Source: Apoda limacodes (lineage: Eukaryota > Arthropoda > Insecta > Lepidoptera > Limacodidae). Taken from it: a DNA stretch of 64,000 nt. Within the stretch, counting starts at the first letter, position 1; every line of letters starts with the position of its first letter. The translations under genes were made by a program, and so were the position numbers. Positions 41,263 through 54,300 of the stretch are shown one piece after another. The stretch lies in NCBI GenBank assembly GCA_946406115.1, contig OX291558.1, forward strand, positions 15,740,205-15,804,204, in the 5' to 3' direction. The notes beneath the pieces were generated by a model. That model was given only the letters and a program-made list of their open reading frames with translations, made no database searches and had not been told where the DNA came from.

Positions 41263-44200
41263 ATTCTATCTGGCACGATTACAAAACAATTCTACCATGT
41301 GAACCCTGCAGATAAAGAAGTAAACATCGAAATGGTGGCATTTTGGGATAAATCGTGCATATATATATATATATATATACCTACTTTATAGTGAATATCG
41401 ATTTTAGCTCATCACTATTTACGTTTTTCTTCAACTCGCAACACTTTAATTGTAAAATGTAATCGTTATTTAGACCTAATAAACTTTAAAACTGCTTAAA
41501 TTAATGTTAAAATTTTACTTTTTCCTATTAGTGTATTTTCTTTTATTCGTGAGGACTTAGTTCAAAAAACCAAAATGTCAAACAACATTTCTCAGAATTT
41601 GTACTCGCTTTATCGATTACTATGTACCTAAAATATGTAATTAGTGTTATGTGGGAGTGTATCATACAACTTGCGTACCTTGACTTCATTTAATTTAAAC
41701 GTATTTGGATTATTCGAAGCAGATACTTCTAACGCATCTCCAAAATTGCTGTTGTCCCAATTGTCGCCTTTTTCTCTAGCCTCCATACTAAATTCAGAAA
41801 GAGAAGTATCTCCTTTTGTTTGGGATAATGTATACTGTTCTTTATCAATATTTTGTAAATGAACCTGGTTATCTTTTTCAGCAGATTTCTGATCTACTAA
41901 ATCCTCTTCTGAGTTACCTTTTTCTATATCTTTGTTTGAGTAATCAGTTTGTGCATCAGAGTCTGTATACTTATTACTAGTATTATTTCTTGATGATTCA
42001 CTAGGTTCAATGTTTGTCATATCTTCAATTTCAAAAGAATAATTATCAAAATCTGCAGTTTGTGGTTTGGTTTCAATTATTGGTCGTTTTCTTCTTTGAA
42101 GCATATCGTGTCGTTTTTTTTCAGCTTCTTTTTCCATTATGTTCCAACGGTTGGTTGGTGTATTAACTGGTCTTTTTCGTCTCCTCGGTCTGTAATTAAT
42201 TGTGTCTGCTTGACTGTAACGTTCTTCGGGTGGCATTGTTCTCACTTCTAGTTCTTCCACAGGAGTTTGTAACGGTCGCCGTTTCCGTTTACGGCCTGGT
42301 CTGCGATTCTGAGACGAGTCGTCTGGTGAATTGTCCAACAATCCAGGCGGCATCGTTTGTTTCACTAAGGATTCTGCGTCCATCGTTGTCCATGGCTAAA
42401 ATGAAATAAAAGAAGTTATTACATTTCTCAAACAAGTAAAACTTCTAACATTCAATGGCCCGCACGATTGTGAAAACGCTTCTATACCATAATTATTGAT
42501 GATAACTAGAAAAACGTTAGTTTTTTATTACTTCAAGGCTGCGTCCTACTTTTCACACTGTTCTATTGCAAGTTTCAGACTGGAAAACAATAACATAGCT
42601 TTTTACATTCTTTAACTAGCAAATTTCTATATTTGTTTTAAGAAACCATCGCTTTAAAAATTAACGGCCGAACTCTTAACGGTGTCGTCAAGTCGGTAGT
42701 GACGTACGAGTTGAAATTTTACCTCGCGTACTGTCAGGCGGAGGTTTAAATCCGGCAGATATTAATAAGTCTAACAATAACTAATATTAGTAATAAATAA
42801 TTAAAATAAATTTCTCAAACATTGATTATTTAAAACCACTGACTTTTCGGTGAAGTAAAACATCGTGAAAACCTATATCAATCCGCAAAGTCCAAGTCGC
42901 CCTCGGTGAGGGTAGGCCGTGACCCAACAGTGAACATGTTTATATATAGCTGGTAAGCAAACGGTGTTCCCGCAACCCCAGAGTAAGCATTAGATACAGA
43001 GATGCAACAAAAGACGTCTAGACAGGCTTTGCCAATTTTTTTCGAGAATGTTTTCATTAATTTTCTCTGATACAACTATATGTTCTCCAACTAGAGTTTA
43101 AGTCTCGGTGGTGTTTGGTTCCTGATGAGGAAGAGATTTGGACGATTAGAATACTAACGGGACCTCTTTAATCAAACCCACATGCATTATTTTCAATCTC
43201 GGAGACTCCTTTTGGCAGAATAATAGGCTTTAATTAAACATCACTATCGAAAAATCGACTCAGTATCAGCGACCTTTGAAACCTCCGGATGCAAAATTTC
43301 AGTCGAATCGGGTTACAAATGTTTTCGACCGCCATTTTGAATCCGCCATCTTGGATTTTTTTTCCACCAGGCAGTTGCTCTTTACCGCCCTTTAAAATAT
43401 TTGTTTGAGCACCCCTTTCCTATAGCAAATAGTTTTCGAGATATCCATAGTTGAATGTTTGTATGGCGGCCATGTCGTTTGCCGTCATTTCGAAGATCTG
43501 TAAGTTTTTCCACAATCACATGACCTCTGGGATTAAACCTATCATCCATCATCTTTACCCCCGGAGACTCCTTCTGGGAGAACAAAAGACTTCAACAAAA
43601 CAGCACTATGGCGGCCATCTTAAAATTTTGGAAAATTAAAAAACCGACTTAATGTTTAATATAAGTAACCCCGAAAACTCCCGGTTGCAAAATTTCAGCC
43701 GGATCGGTGAACAAATGTTTTTGACCGCCATCCATCGTTGTATGTTTGTATGGCGGCCATGTTGTTTCCTGCCATTTAAATTTTTTTTCACCGTCTATCA
43801 AATTTGACCAAGGTGTAAGTTCCCAGGGTAAAAAAAATATTTCCCTAAAGGCAATAGTTTCGGCGGGCTGAAGGCTCAGTCCCTAATAAGGACCAGACTT
43901 CCAAGATCTGGTAGTTTTCCCATACTTACTGGCCCAGTTTAATCTCTTTGTTCGAGCGTCTTACACCAATAGCAAATAGATTTCGAGATATCTATCGTTG
44001 TTTTCCGCCATTTCGAATTTTTTTCACCGGCGATCGATTTTGACCAGGGTGTCGGTTCACAACCTTAAAAAAGTATGCCTTAAAAAGCCATAGTTTCGGC
44101 GGGCTGCACAATGACAGACTGCACAAAGGAGCAGATTTCGAAGATCTAGAAGTTTTTTCATACTCACGGGACCCTTTGAATCAAACCTCCCATACATTAT

Positions 44201-47200
44201 TTTCACACCTGGATACACCTGCTGGGAGGCTAAAAGGCTTCAATAAAACCTTACTATGGCGGCCATCTTGAAATTTCAGATAATCAACAAACCGACTAAA
44301 TATTTAGAATCAGCGACCCCAAAAACCCCCAGATGCAAAATTTCAGCCTGATCGGTGAACAAATGTTTTCAACCGCCATTTTGAATCCGACATCTTGAAT
44401 TTTTTTTTCACCAGGCAGTTGCTCCTGATTGCCCTATACAATATTTGTTCGTACACCCCCCTCGTATTGCAAATCGTTTTCAATATATTCTTCATTGAAG
44501 TGAATGTTTTGTATGGCGGCCATGTTGTTTTCCGCCATTTTAAAGATCTGAAAGTTTTTCCATACTCAAGAGACCATTTCCATCAAACCACCTATACATC
44601 ATTTTCACCCTCGGAGACTCCTTCTGGGAGACTAAATGGCTTTAATAAATCATCACTATGGCGGCCATCTTGAAATTTTGGAAAATCGAAAAATGAACTA
44701 AATGTTCCGCATCAGCGGCCCCAAAAACCATCGAATTTAAAATTTCAGCCGGATCGGTAAATAAATTTTTTCGACTGCCATTTTGAGTCCGACACCTTGA
44801 ATTTTCCAAGCACTCACGGCACCATTTTTATCAAACCCGCCATACATCATTTTCACTCCCGAAAACTTTTCTGGGAGAATAATGGGCTTCAATAAAACAT
44901 TACTATGGCGGCCATCATTTTAGGAAATTAAAAAATGGACATAATATTAAGTATCAGAGACCCCGAAAACTTTTTCAAGATATCCTTCGTTGAATTTAAT
45001 GTTTGTATGGCGGCCATGTTGTTTTCCTCAATTTTGAAGATCTGAAAGTTTTCCCACAATCACGGGACGCAAACCTCCCATACATAATTTTTACCCCCGG
45101 AGACTTCTTCTGCGAAAGTAAAAGGCTATAATAAAAACATCACTGTGGCGGCCATCTTGAAATTTTGGAAAATCAAAAAAACTACCCTATAGTTAATATC
45201 AGCGACCCCAAAAACCCCGCATGCAAAGTTTCAGTCGGATCGGTGATCAAATTGTTTCGACCGCCATTTTGAATCCACCATCTTGATTTTTTTTTCTTAC
45301 AGGCAGTTGCTGCTCGGTGCCCTTAAAAATATTTGTTTGAGCACCTACCTCCTATAGCAAATCGTTTCTGAGAAAATATAATGTTTTGTATGGGCGGCCA
45401 TGTTGTTTCCGCCATTTTGAATATCTGGCAGTTTTCCAATACACAAAAGACCATTTTGAACAAACTCCCCATACATTATTTTCACCCCCGGAAACTCCTT
45501 CTAAGAGAATGATAGGCTTTATAAATCATCACTTTGGCGGCCATCTTGAAATTTTGGAAAATCAAAAAACCGACTGAATGTTTAGTATCAGCGAGCCCGA
45601 AAACCCTCGAAAGCAAAATTTCAGCTGGTTCGGTGAACAAATGTTTTCGACCGCCATTTTGAATCCGCCATCTTGAGTTTTTTTTTCACCAAGCCGTTGC
45701 TCTTTGGTTTCTTTAACAACATTGGTTCAACATTGGTATAATTAAAAATATAAGTTTGCATTAATGAAAAACATGTGATATAATAACTCCAAATTAACGA
45801 CTTTGGATATGTTTGTACTGTGGTGCAAAACGTTCCCTAGTGTATATTGCAGTCTTTATGAATTGAAATTTTCTTGAGTGAATTAGTAGTATTTCGCTTT
45901 TATATATAGAAGGTAAATTTTGGACAATCTGACAATACATTATAACCGTCCAAAAAATCCGTGATTTTGATTGTTGGTTTCTATTGGTGCTGAAGTACTA
46001 AATCAACACAAAAATGTGTCAGTGCCTAAATAGGTCATTTTGGATTTTTTTGCATATGTCATATACTGCGAAGTCGCAAAATAACCGCAAACGCCATGCC
46101 AAAGTCTTGCATCCAGATTTACTTACGTTAATTTTTATTGTTTATAATAATTAAACACAAAAATAAAATAAAAAAAATTAAAGATAAATTTTAGGAAAAC
46201 ATCACTAACGTAATACGACGTTTCTCCCTCACATCAAGAAAACGCAAATTAGGGGTTCCCTTCAGAGATATATATATATATATATATATAAAAATAAATG
46301 CCCGAGTCTGGCTCGCACTTGACAGATCGAGATAAAAACTATCCTATCTTTTAAGTTGAATAAAATAACAGAGAGCTGGCGCGCCACCTATTTTGAAAGG
46401 GTTCAAATTCAGAAACCCCAGCGTATGCTTATCCAATTTTTTATTTCTCAAAAACCTTCCCCGGCGGTGTGCACAACTATTTACCAAAATTTCATTACAA
46501 TAGATTTACCAGTAGTGCGCGGGTCTGACTCCCACTTGACACTTTTTTATTTCATATAAACCTTGCCCTGACAATAATAAACACAACTTAAATTATCCAA
46601 TTCGGTGCAGTCGTTTATATATATATTATTAACATAGCACCATCTATCTATCAATGTAGTTAACAGATATCGCCATCTGTTAGAATCCTTTGGAGCTAAT
46701 AGATAATTGTGACTATTATACTATTAAATTGAAGCTTATATGAAACGTTTATATTTTTAACATAGCGCCATCTATTGAAGAATCGTTTGGAGCTAACAGA
46801 TAATAGACCAATAATTTGCAATAAAATAATATTGCTACTATAAATTGAGATTTAAGCTATCCTATCTTTTAAGTTGCATCAAATAACAGATAGTTACGAA
46901 GTTTTATCAAAATCGGTTCAGTAGTTTAGGAGTCCATCGCGGACAAACTACGTGACACGTAATTTTTATATATATAGATATATATATTTATAATCTGTAT
47001 CTCGGAAAAGACCTCAACGATTTCTATAAAATTTAGTGTACAGGGAGATTCGGAAGCGATAAATCGATCGAGCTAGGTTTCATTTTTGGAAAACGTCCTT
47101 TTATTCGTGTTTTAAGGCAATGATAAACTAAAAATATGACTCTTCCTGAAATCTATTGGCGAGTAGCAATACAATTTTTTTTTCCGACATAGCAAATCTA

Positions 47201-48283
47201 AAGCTACTAGACAATAGATGGCGTTGTAAAACAAAAGGGAGCGAAGTTCGGTCCTCCAGCTACTTTTTTTTATGACAACCAAATATGTTCCATTATTTAT
47301 TAATCCATCATAACAATTTTTATCACACCAAAAAGTAGTAAAAGCATCTATTGTAATTCGACCTGTTTTATCACTTCCTATGCAGATGCGCTGCAGTAAT
47401 AAATAGATAATTTTCCTTAAAGCATTTAAATATTAAGTTAAAACTCTACAGTTCAGTAAAAAATAATCCGCTTTTGTAGTTAATATAATTCTTTTTATGC
47501 TTTGAAAAATTGTGTAGCAAAAACATTTTCTTTTTAAGTATGCTTCAAAGCATAAAAAGAACCATATTAGCCACATATCTTTTTGGATCATATTCTTCAC
47601 CCCAATAACCTAGTTACGATTTTGGGCGAATTAAAAAAAAAATTAAATAAAACATTAGAGATGAACTGCAACCTAGCTACGTTCTGAGGTCTTAGGGACT
47701 TCGAGGGACTTTTTGCGCATTATTTTTGTGATGAGCAACCCATAAAACCCTCGAGTAAAGATTTTCGGTGAATAAAAAGAATTAAACTAAAGCTACGAAG
47801 ATGAGCTCTATGACCTCTCCTTCCTGGTCCCTAGGTGCCTCGTAGACTATTTTGTGTGGGCTGTGGAGGGCACATTAAACCGTCGGTCTTGACTGAAAAC
47901 GTTAAGCCAAGTAGGTGACTTGTGAATTGCTTTTCTTGTAAAAAGTTGAAGTAGAAATAAAAGTGTTTCTAGCTCGATAACGTCTGCAAATTTACATCAA
48001 AACAACGGGGTAAACTGTTGTCTAAGCCTCGTTTCTGTGGGCAGATGCCTATGCCACTATAGTGGCAAAAAAACAACAGCTAAGTACCTGAACATAAAAA
48101 TACTTTTGATTGTACTTTGTGACAAAATTAATGACTATGTCAAAATGTATTCAAAAATGTGCAACATATTTAGGTATTATAACTAAAAAATTCTGATATT
48201 AAAATGAAGGCCTCACGGAATGTAATAAATAGTGAAACAGGAAAAATTAAACCTCGTGATAATCAATTTTAACTTACTGTAGA

Positions 48284-48337
<54 letters not shown>

Positions 48338-51300
48338 ATGAAAAACTTTTTGCAAACGATATCAGCCATGATTTTCGACATATCTAGTTCAAACTAGTAG
48401 ATCTTTCGACTAAAACAGTTACCGCGATTAACAAGCCATGAGTAAATCAATTAAACATATCTAGAATTCGAAATTATTTCTTCGAGCACGAGAATCAGGC
48501 CCCTGGATACCAGACAACGAATGAAAATACCTTCATATTATTTATACTTTTTTTTCGTAAATACATAATATTACACCCAGTCTCAAGACAAACACAAATA
48601 AAAATAATCTGTGCAGGAATTGCACCCACTAATTGAGACTTGTTCGTATGAGTTGTGTTACACGAATGATTATATAAAAAATCGGTCAAGTGCGAGTCGA
48701 ACTCGTGCACCGTCGGTTTCGGACTACCATTTAGGTAATTTTGTTCCGTTAGCACCCTTTGGGTATGAAACCTTAAGAAGAATCGTTATCAAATAAAAAT
48801 CAGTGCAGAAAATAATAATAAAATCTACACAGATAAGTTACCTCATCGTTTACGTTAAAGAAAGCTGTTACAAAACATGTCATAACTTTGTGAGGAAAGT
48901 CGAATGGGAAAGCGCTGCGATACCGGTTTGTCGCGATCTGCGGTTGCAGCCATTGATCTTATTTGACACATTGCTTATGCAAATTTACCTGATTGATTGA
49001 GTAATTGTTAATGATGTAATAGAAGCTGTATTTTTAGTGCTAAATTGCTCGATGTGATTAGTCATATTTTAAGCAATAAAATTGTTATCTGTATATATAA
49101 ATATATGTATATATATTCTATAGATACGAATTGCCTTTTAGGGCCACCTAGACTAATACAATAAACTGACTGAATAATAATAATAAATATATTTTTTTGG
49201 ACATTACACACAGCGCCCTCTGGCACCACAGCAAGCAAAGCTTGTGTTATGGATACCAGACAACGGATACAAATATATATATTTATATATATTACTTTTT
49301 TTGGAAATACATAAATATCATACATAAATACACCCTGACTCAAGACAAAAACAAATGTTTATCACATAAATGTATACCTAATTTGTGGAATCGAACACTT
49401 CCAGTCAGTGCACTGCACAGTCGGCCACACTACCAACTATAAAGTAGGCGAACATAAAGAAAGGATTTTACAAAATTCATCCCCTAAGAAGTATTGTATT
49501 AAAAACAGTCATTTTTTAACTTAAATGTATAAAAAATATTTTTGTCCTTAGTTAGAAAATTAAGATTGACCTGTTTGACCATTTTTGGAAAATCATCCCC
49601 AAGAGGAAAAATTGTAGATGAAAAGTTATATGAGATAATTGAAATATTTTCGTAGGGAAAACCACTTCTTTTCAAAATTTTAGGCTATTTCATTATAAAT
49701 ATTTATGACGATTAATGTGAATGATCTTACACGAGAGTTTGCCTTTTTCTGATTATACCATTACTAGTACACCAGCTGTTCTAGATTATATATCTAATAG
49801 AAATAGATGATTCATAAAGTAATCTTTTCGATTTTTGAATAAATAAATTTAATGAGACTTTTTTCAATATTTTAACCTACTAGATATAATTTAAGGTAAA
49901 CTTCATTTTCTGTGCGTTATATTTTTACGGTTCCATACAATGTTATGAAATTACTCTTCCAGATGTACTATGTGTCAACCTTGGGAGCAGACTTAATTTC
50001 TTTAACCAAGGTCCATATATACCTTTTCCCATTCTTTATTAAGATTTTTTTAAGAACTAAAGATATAACAATTACATCACATTACAAAATAAAATGTTAT
50101 ATATTCACTAGAGGACAAGCTTAAACACAATCTAAAAAAATATTGAACTAAATAAATGGTAAAAGGTAATTTATAATGCACAAGCTAAAAGTCAATAAAC
50201 TCATTTGAAATGAATCGGAGTCGCATACTAAGGGTAAACCGATTGTAAAGAAAAATTGTTGTGCTCACGCCGGGGAAGGTTTCTGTATTAGTTCAACCCT
50301 TTTTACAATAGGTGGCGCCGCAGTTCTTTTAAAAAGAGAAACAACGTTCGCGGGGTCAGCAAGTTTATTTAATAAAAACCGTGTGATGCAGACATCTATT
50401 ATAATACTATAACTATATTTTTAAAGTCAGTGCCTCGCGCCGCGCTCCCGCCGCCAATCAGTGCGAAATTTAAAATGGGAAACCTATGAGACGTAGGTAG
50501 GTACTTTCTTTGTCCCTTTATTTTACATAGATTTTTGAAAGAAAAAAAACACTGACCTGAAACGAAATTACATACAAGCTTCCTGGTGTCCACGAAGTCT
50601 TTTTTTTAACCTTTAACTGGTGATAAGCGGTCTCACAGGCCGAGCGGCGTCATTGAAACTTAATTTCACCACCTTTGTTGCGCTTCTTTTGTTTAAGAGC
50701 CTGAGTAGCTTCGACTTTAGTGGATAGACAGTGAAAGCTGCGTCAGACAGGCCAAAATCCGTAAGTTATATCGATGTAAACTTTGACAGTGGCCTCTCCG
50801 ACCCTATATGTCACCACTTACGTATATTTTTACATAATTTTGCTGTATTGTGTTTCTCGTACTTTTACAGCTATTGCGATTAATATGCTGGACCTCCAGA
50901 AATAAACTTAGGTAGTCCCGACCAGATATGTAGTGCCAAAACACTAAGGGAACAATGTTCAGGACTCGCAAATAACTTGGCGCGTTTTTTGATTTCTGAT
51001 TTACCACCTGAACCACAAAACTCCGAGAACAGGCCAAAATCACGTAAAACCTTCTAAGTTGAATCGCAAATCTAATATCCAATGTGATTTGTGTGAAAAT
51101 CACGTGTGATTGCAGTGCGCTAAACATTATGCCATGACTGAATTATCATTTGGTATTGAAAAACAAACCCAAAACGTGACCATTGGCAGCTTCTTGAAAT
51201 TACACTTTTCATTAGAGCATTATTTATTTTTTAGTATATTAGTATCTTAACTTAATGGAAAAAAATATTTTAAATTTTTTAGTTAGTAATTGTTGATCTC

Positions 51301-54300
51301 ATTTCTAGTTTTTTGGATTATAGAGACGACTCTCATTGTTATGTCAAGTTCCTAGTTAAAAAATATATTTGGAGTTTACTAGTCTGTTTTATTTTGTCCT
51401 TTAATATGTTACTAAAATGTTTTCCAATACTTCGGTAAGACCTCTCAGACCGCTCGTCACCAGTTACGTTACAAAAAAACCATGTCACCAGTCAAAGGTT
51501 AATTTCTATACCATGCTAACAATTTTAGAACGTAGTTCGAACATGTCTTAGCATGTTTAAGTAAATAGCAGCGACAAAGCAAGCATGTTAGATTGCTCTT
51601 ACTGAGTAATTTGATAGCAGCTGGACTGGCTTTCATACTAAATGGCTAAAAGGTACTCATATAATCTGATTTTCTGCAGCGTGCTCTAGACACACGCTCC
51701 ACTTGGTGTAAACGCCTACCCTGATTTCTAGCCAGACTGGTTTCTAAACCTATCTAACTACTAACCTTCTCCGTTTTCTTACTTATATACGAGTTAATAT
51801 TTTAAAATAAATGTTGGTAGATTTGACGGTTCATGAAACTTGGCACATCGAAGTGATTATTCTGGGAAAAGGATATTTTGTGGTCAATTTTACTATAACT
51901 CGCCACTAGAGACAGAACATCGTCTGCTAGGCTAGCTAGTACATTATAAAGCATTTAGGTCATGTACGTATGTATGTATGTTTTACTGATGTTACATACC
52001 GAATTATATGCTATTGAAGTTATTTAGTAAATAAGATCGTTTCGACGGCAATAGTGACATTTATATCGAGAAAAGTAAAATTTATGGGTGTAACGCATAC
52101 CTTCTTACTTTTTCATCGAAAAATACTGAAAGGAACTTCTTCCCGCGAACACTTTGGAGGTTGTGGTTGAGTTTTTCCAAGGGACTACGGAGTTCTTCAA
52201 GATTAGATTCGTAAATGAGCGGGGATATGTGAATAACACTCTTGACGTCCATAAACTACAGTGACCATTCAACATCAGGCGGACCGTGTGCTTTTTTGCT
52301 ACCTTAAGTCGTATAAAGAACTCTATTTGGAAATGACTTTTCATAATAAGGAAAAAGTTTTATATATCAGCAGTATTAATTTTATATCCGGTTGTATATG
52401 CATTTTAAAGTACAGGAAGCAATTAGTCGGCTCAGCGCCAAAACACATTAGAAATGTTTAAAAATAAGACTTTGAATAGCAAAAGAAAACCGCCATTGTT
52501 TAATGGCCGACCGCGAAAAACCGTTGTCTTTTTGTAAACTACAATTCATGTTTAATAAAACGTAAAAAAAATAAGCTAAATTATTCACCTGAATAATCGC
52601 AAGATTATTTTTTTAGAAGAAATGTAGATACCTACTTCACTTTTACTTTTATTCGATGTCTATGCTAATTTTTGTCTGAATCAAGTAACTTATTGCTCGC
52701 AGACTAACAACGGCAGTTATATAGATATGGAATTATGATTTCTTTTGCAAGTTAGTAATTATTCCTCGAGGCATTTATAGTGAGGCGCGTAAGCATGTAT
52801 ATTTATTCTATTTTTTCTATGAAAATAATAATAATAATATAATAAACCTAACTTGTTTTTATTTTAAATTTTATATTGCACCACACCTTATACTGATTTA
52901 AAAACTGTTGTTTCCTTTATCCAAAGGTCGCCTGGCAGAGATCGTTCTTAAGCGATACGGCCGCCTTATTGTAAGATTTTCAATATAATGTAAAAAATAG
53001 TTATAGTTATTTTCATTTGGTATGCAATAAAGAATACGTCTATCTATCTATCTATCTCAGTTACTTAAAAAATATTATTATATATTTATATCTATATTAA
53101 ATATATATTAAATACGTATTCATATGTATATAAAATTTATATTTATATATATATTATATATATATTTATTAAAAAAAAAAGGGAAAACTTTACCACAAGA
53201 TTATAATACATAAATATAAGTTATAAAATATATAATAAAAAAAAATATATAAAACAATTAGGTAAATACATTTCAGAATAATATGGCATTGTGTAATAAT
53301 TTTTATTACATTTTCACATCGTTAGTATTACAGAAATATTCTGGCCTTTATTACTTTTAAGAAGTGAATTCTAAAAATATCGGTAGAATTCAACTTGTCA
53401 CCGCTGTTGTAGATTTATCTTTACATTTTAAGACATTGCCTACTTTGACAAATAATAATACACTCATCATAATAATTCTACAAAAATATATTCTTACTGC
53501 TATAAAGCGATCTCTTCTAAACAATCATCGGGCAGAGGGAGTTATAGTTAAACACAGCATGTGGATTAAGTGATTATTATAGATATATAAATATTATATG
53601 TGTATTACAATATATACACTAACTATATGTGTTTATAATTCTTTATGTACAATAAATATAAATGTAATATATATCAAGTATAAGTAAATGTTCATAAATA
53701 GATATTGGTTTTTAAATGGCTAACATTGTTAAGAGTAACTTTGATATTTTAGCGGTAGAGTTTTGATCTGAATTAATGTTTACTTGATCAAGTTTCTTTT
53801 ACGTCAAATGAAGTATGCAATTATTACTGAGAATGAAGTCAACGTTTGTTGCGCGTGCGTGCGTTTATGTGGAAAGAAAATATTTACAATCGTGTTGGAC
53901 ACCTCATTACGCAGATCACTTTTACTGTGTCCAGAGAAACTAGAGGTATATCCAATCATCGTTTCTTTGTAAATAAATAAGGAGATGTATGGGACCCTGG
54001 GGTGAGGCGTATAACGGCTGTGGCAATATAAATATGCTGATCTGCTATACCTACATATTTTGGTCATATAGGTGATGTTTTCATTTAAAGTAGATCTACT
54101 GAAATATACTGTCGTATATTACTGCTTCTTTATTTACTGTGGCTGCACTGATGAGGAACGGTACCAATAGCGAGTGTGAGTTTTTTGTGTCCGTTTCGAC
54201 AGCTTGGAAACTGTCGTAGAAGAAAAACGACTAAGTCAGCATTACGAAGGAATTGCTAAATCAACTACAACGAAAGTCGCAAATTCGTAGTTCTCTTAAA

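Noticed and set aside
43385..45577. Small ORFs within the GGCGGCCAT array
   Set aside because: Frames differ between units and are not preserved, so the array is not a coding repeat.
43100..45725. CRISPR-like array
   Set aside because: Units are long and diverged, with no short identical repeats and unique spacers; the genome is animal.
47860..47900. 'tgggctgtggagggc' as start of the missing SETD3 exon (Trp-Ala-Val)
   Set aside because: No acceptor AG in the right phase precedes it and the codons after it do not follow the family.
50804..51127. 107-codon minus frame inside the piggyBac-like element as transposase
   Set aside because: No DDD-type motif or recognisable piggyBac segment; composition looks random.
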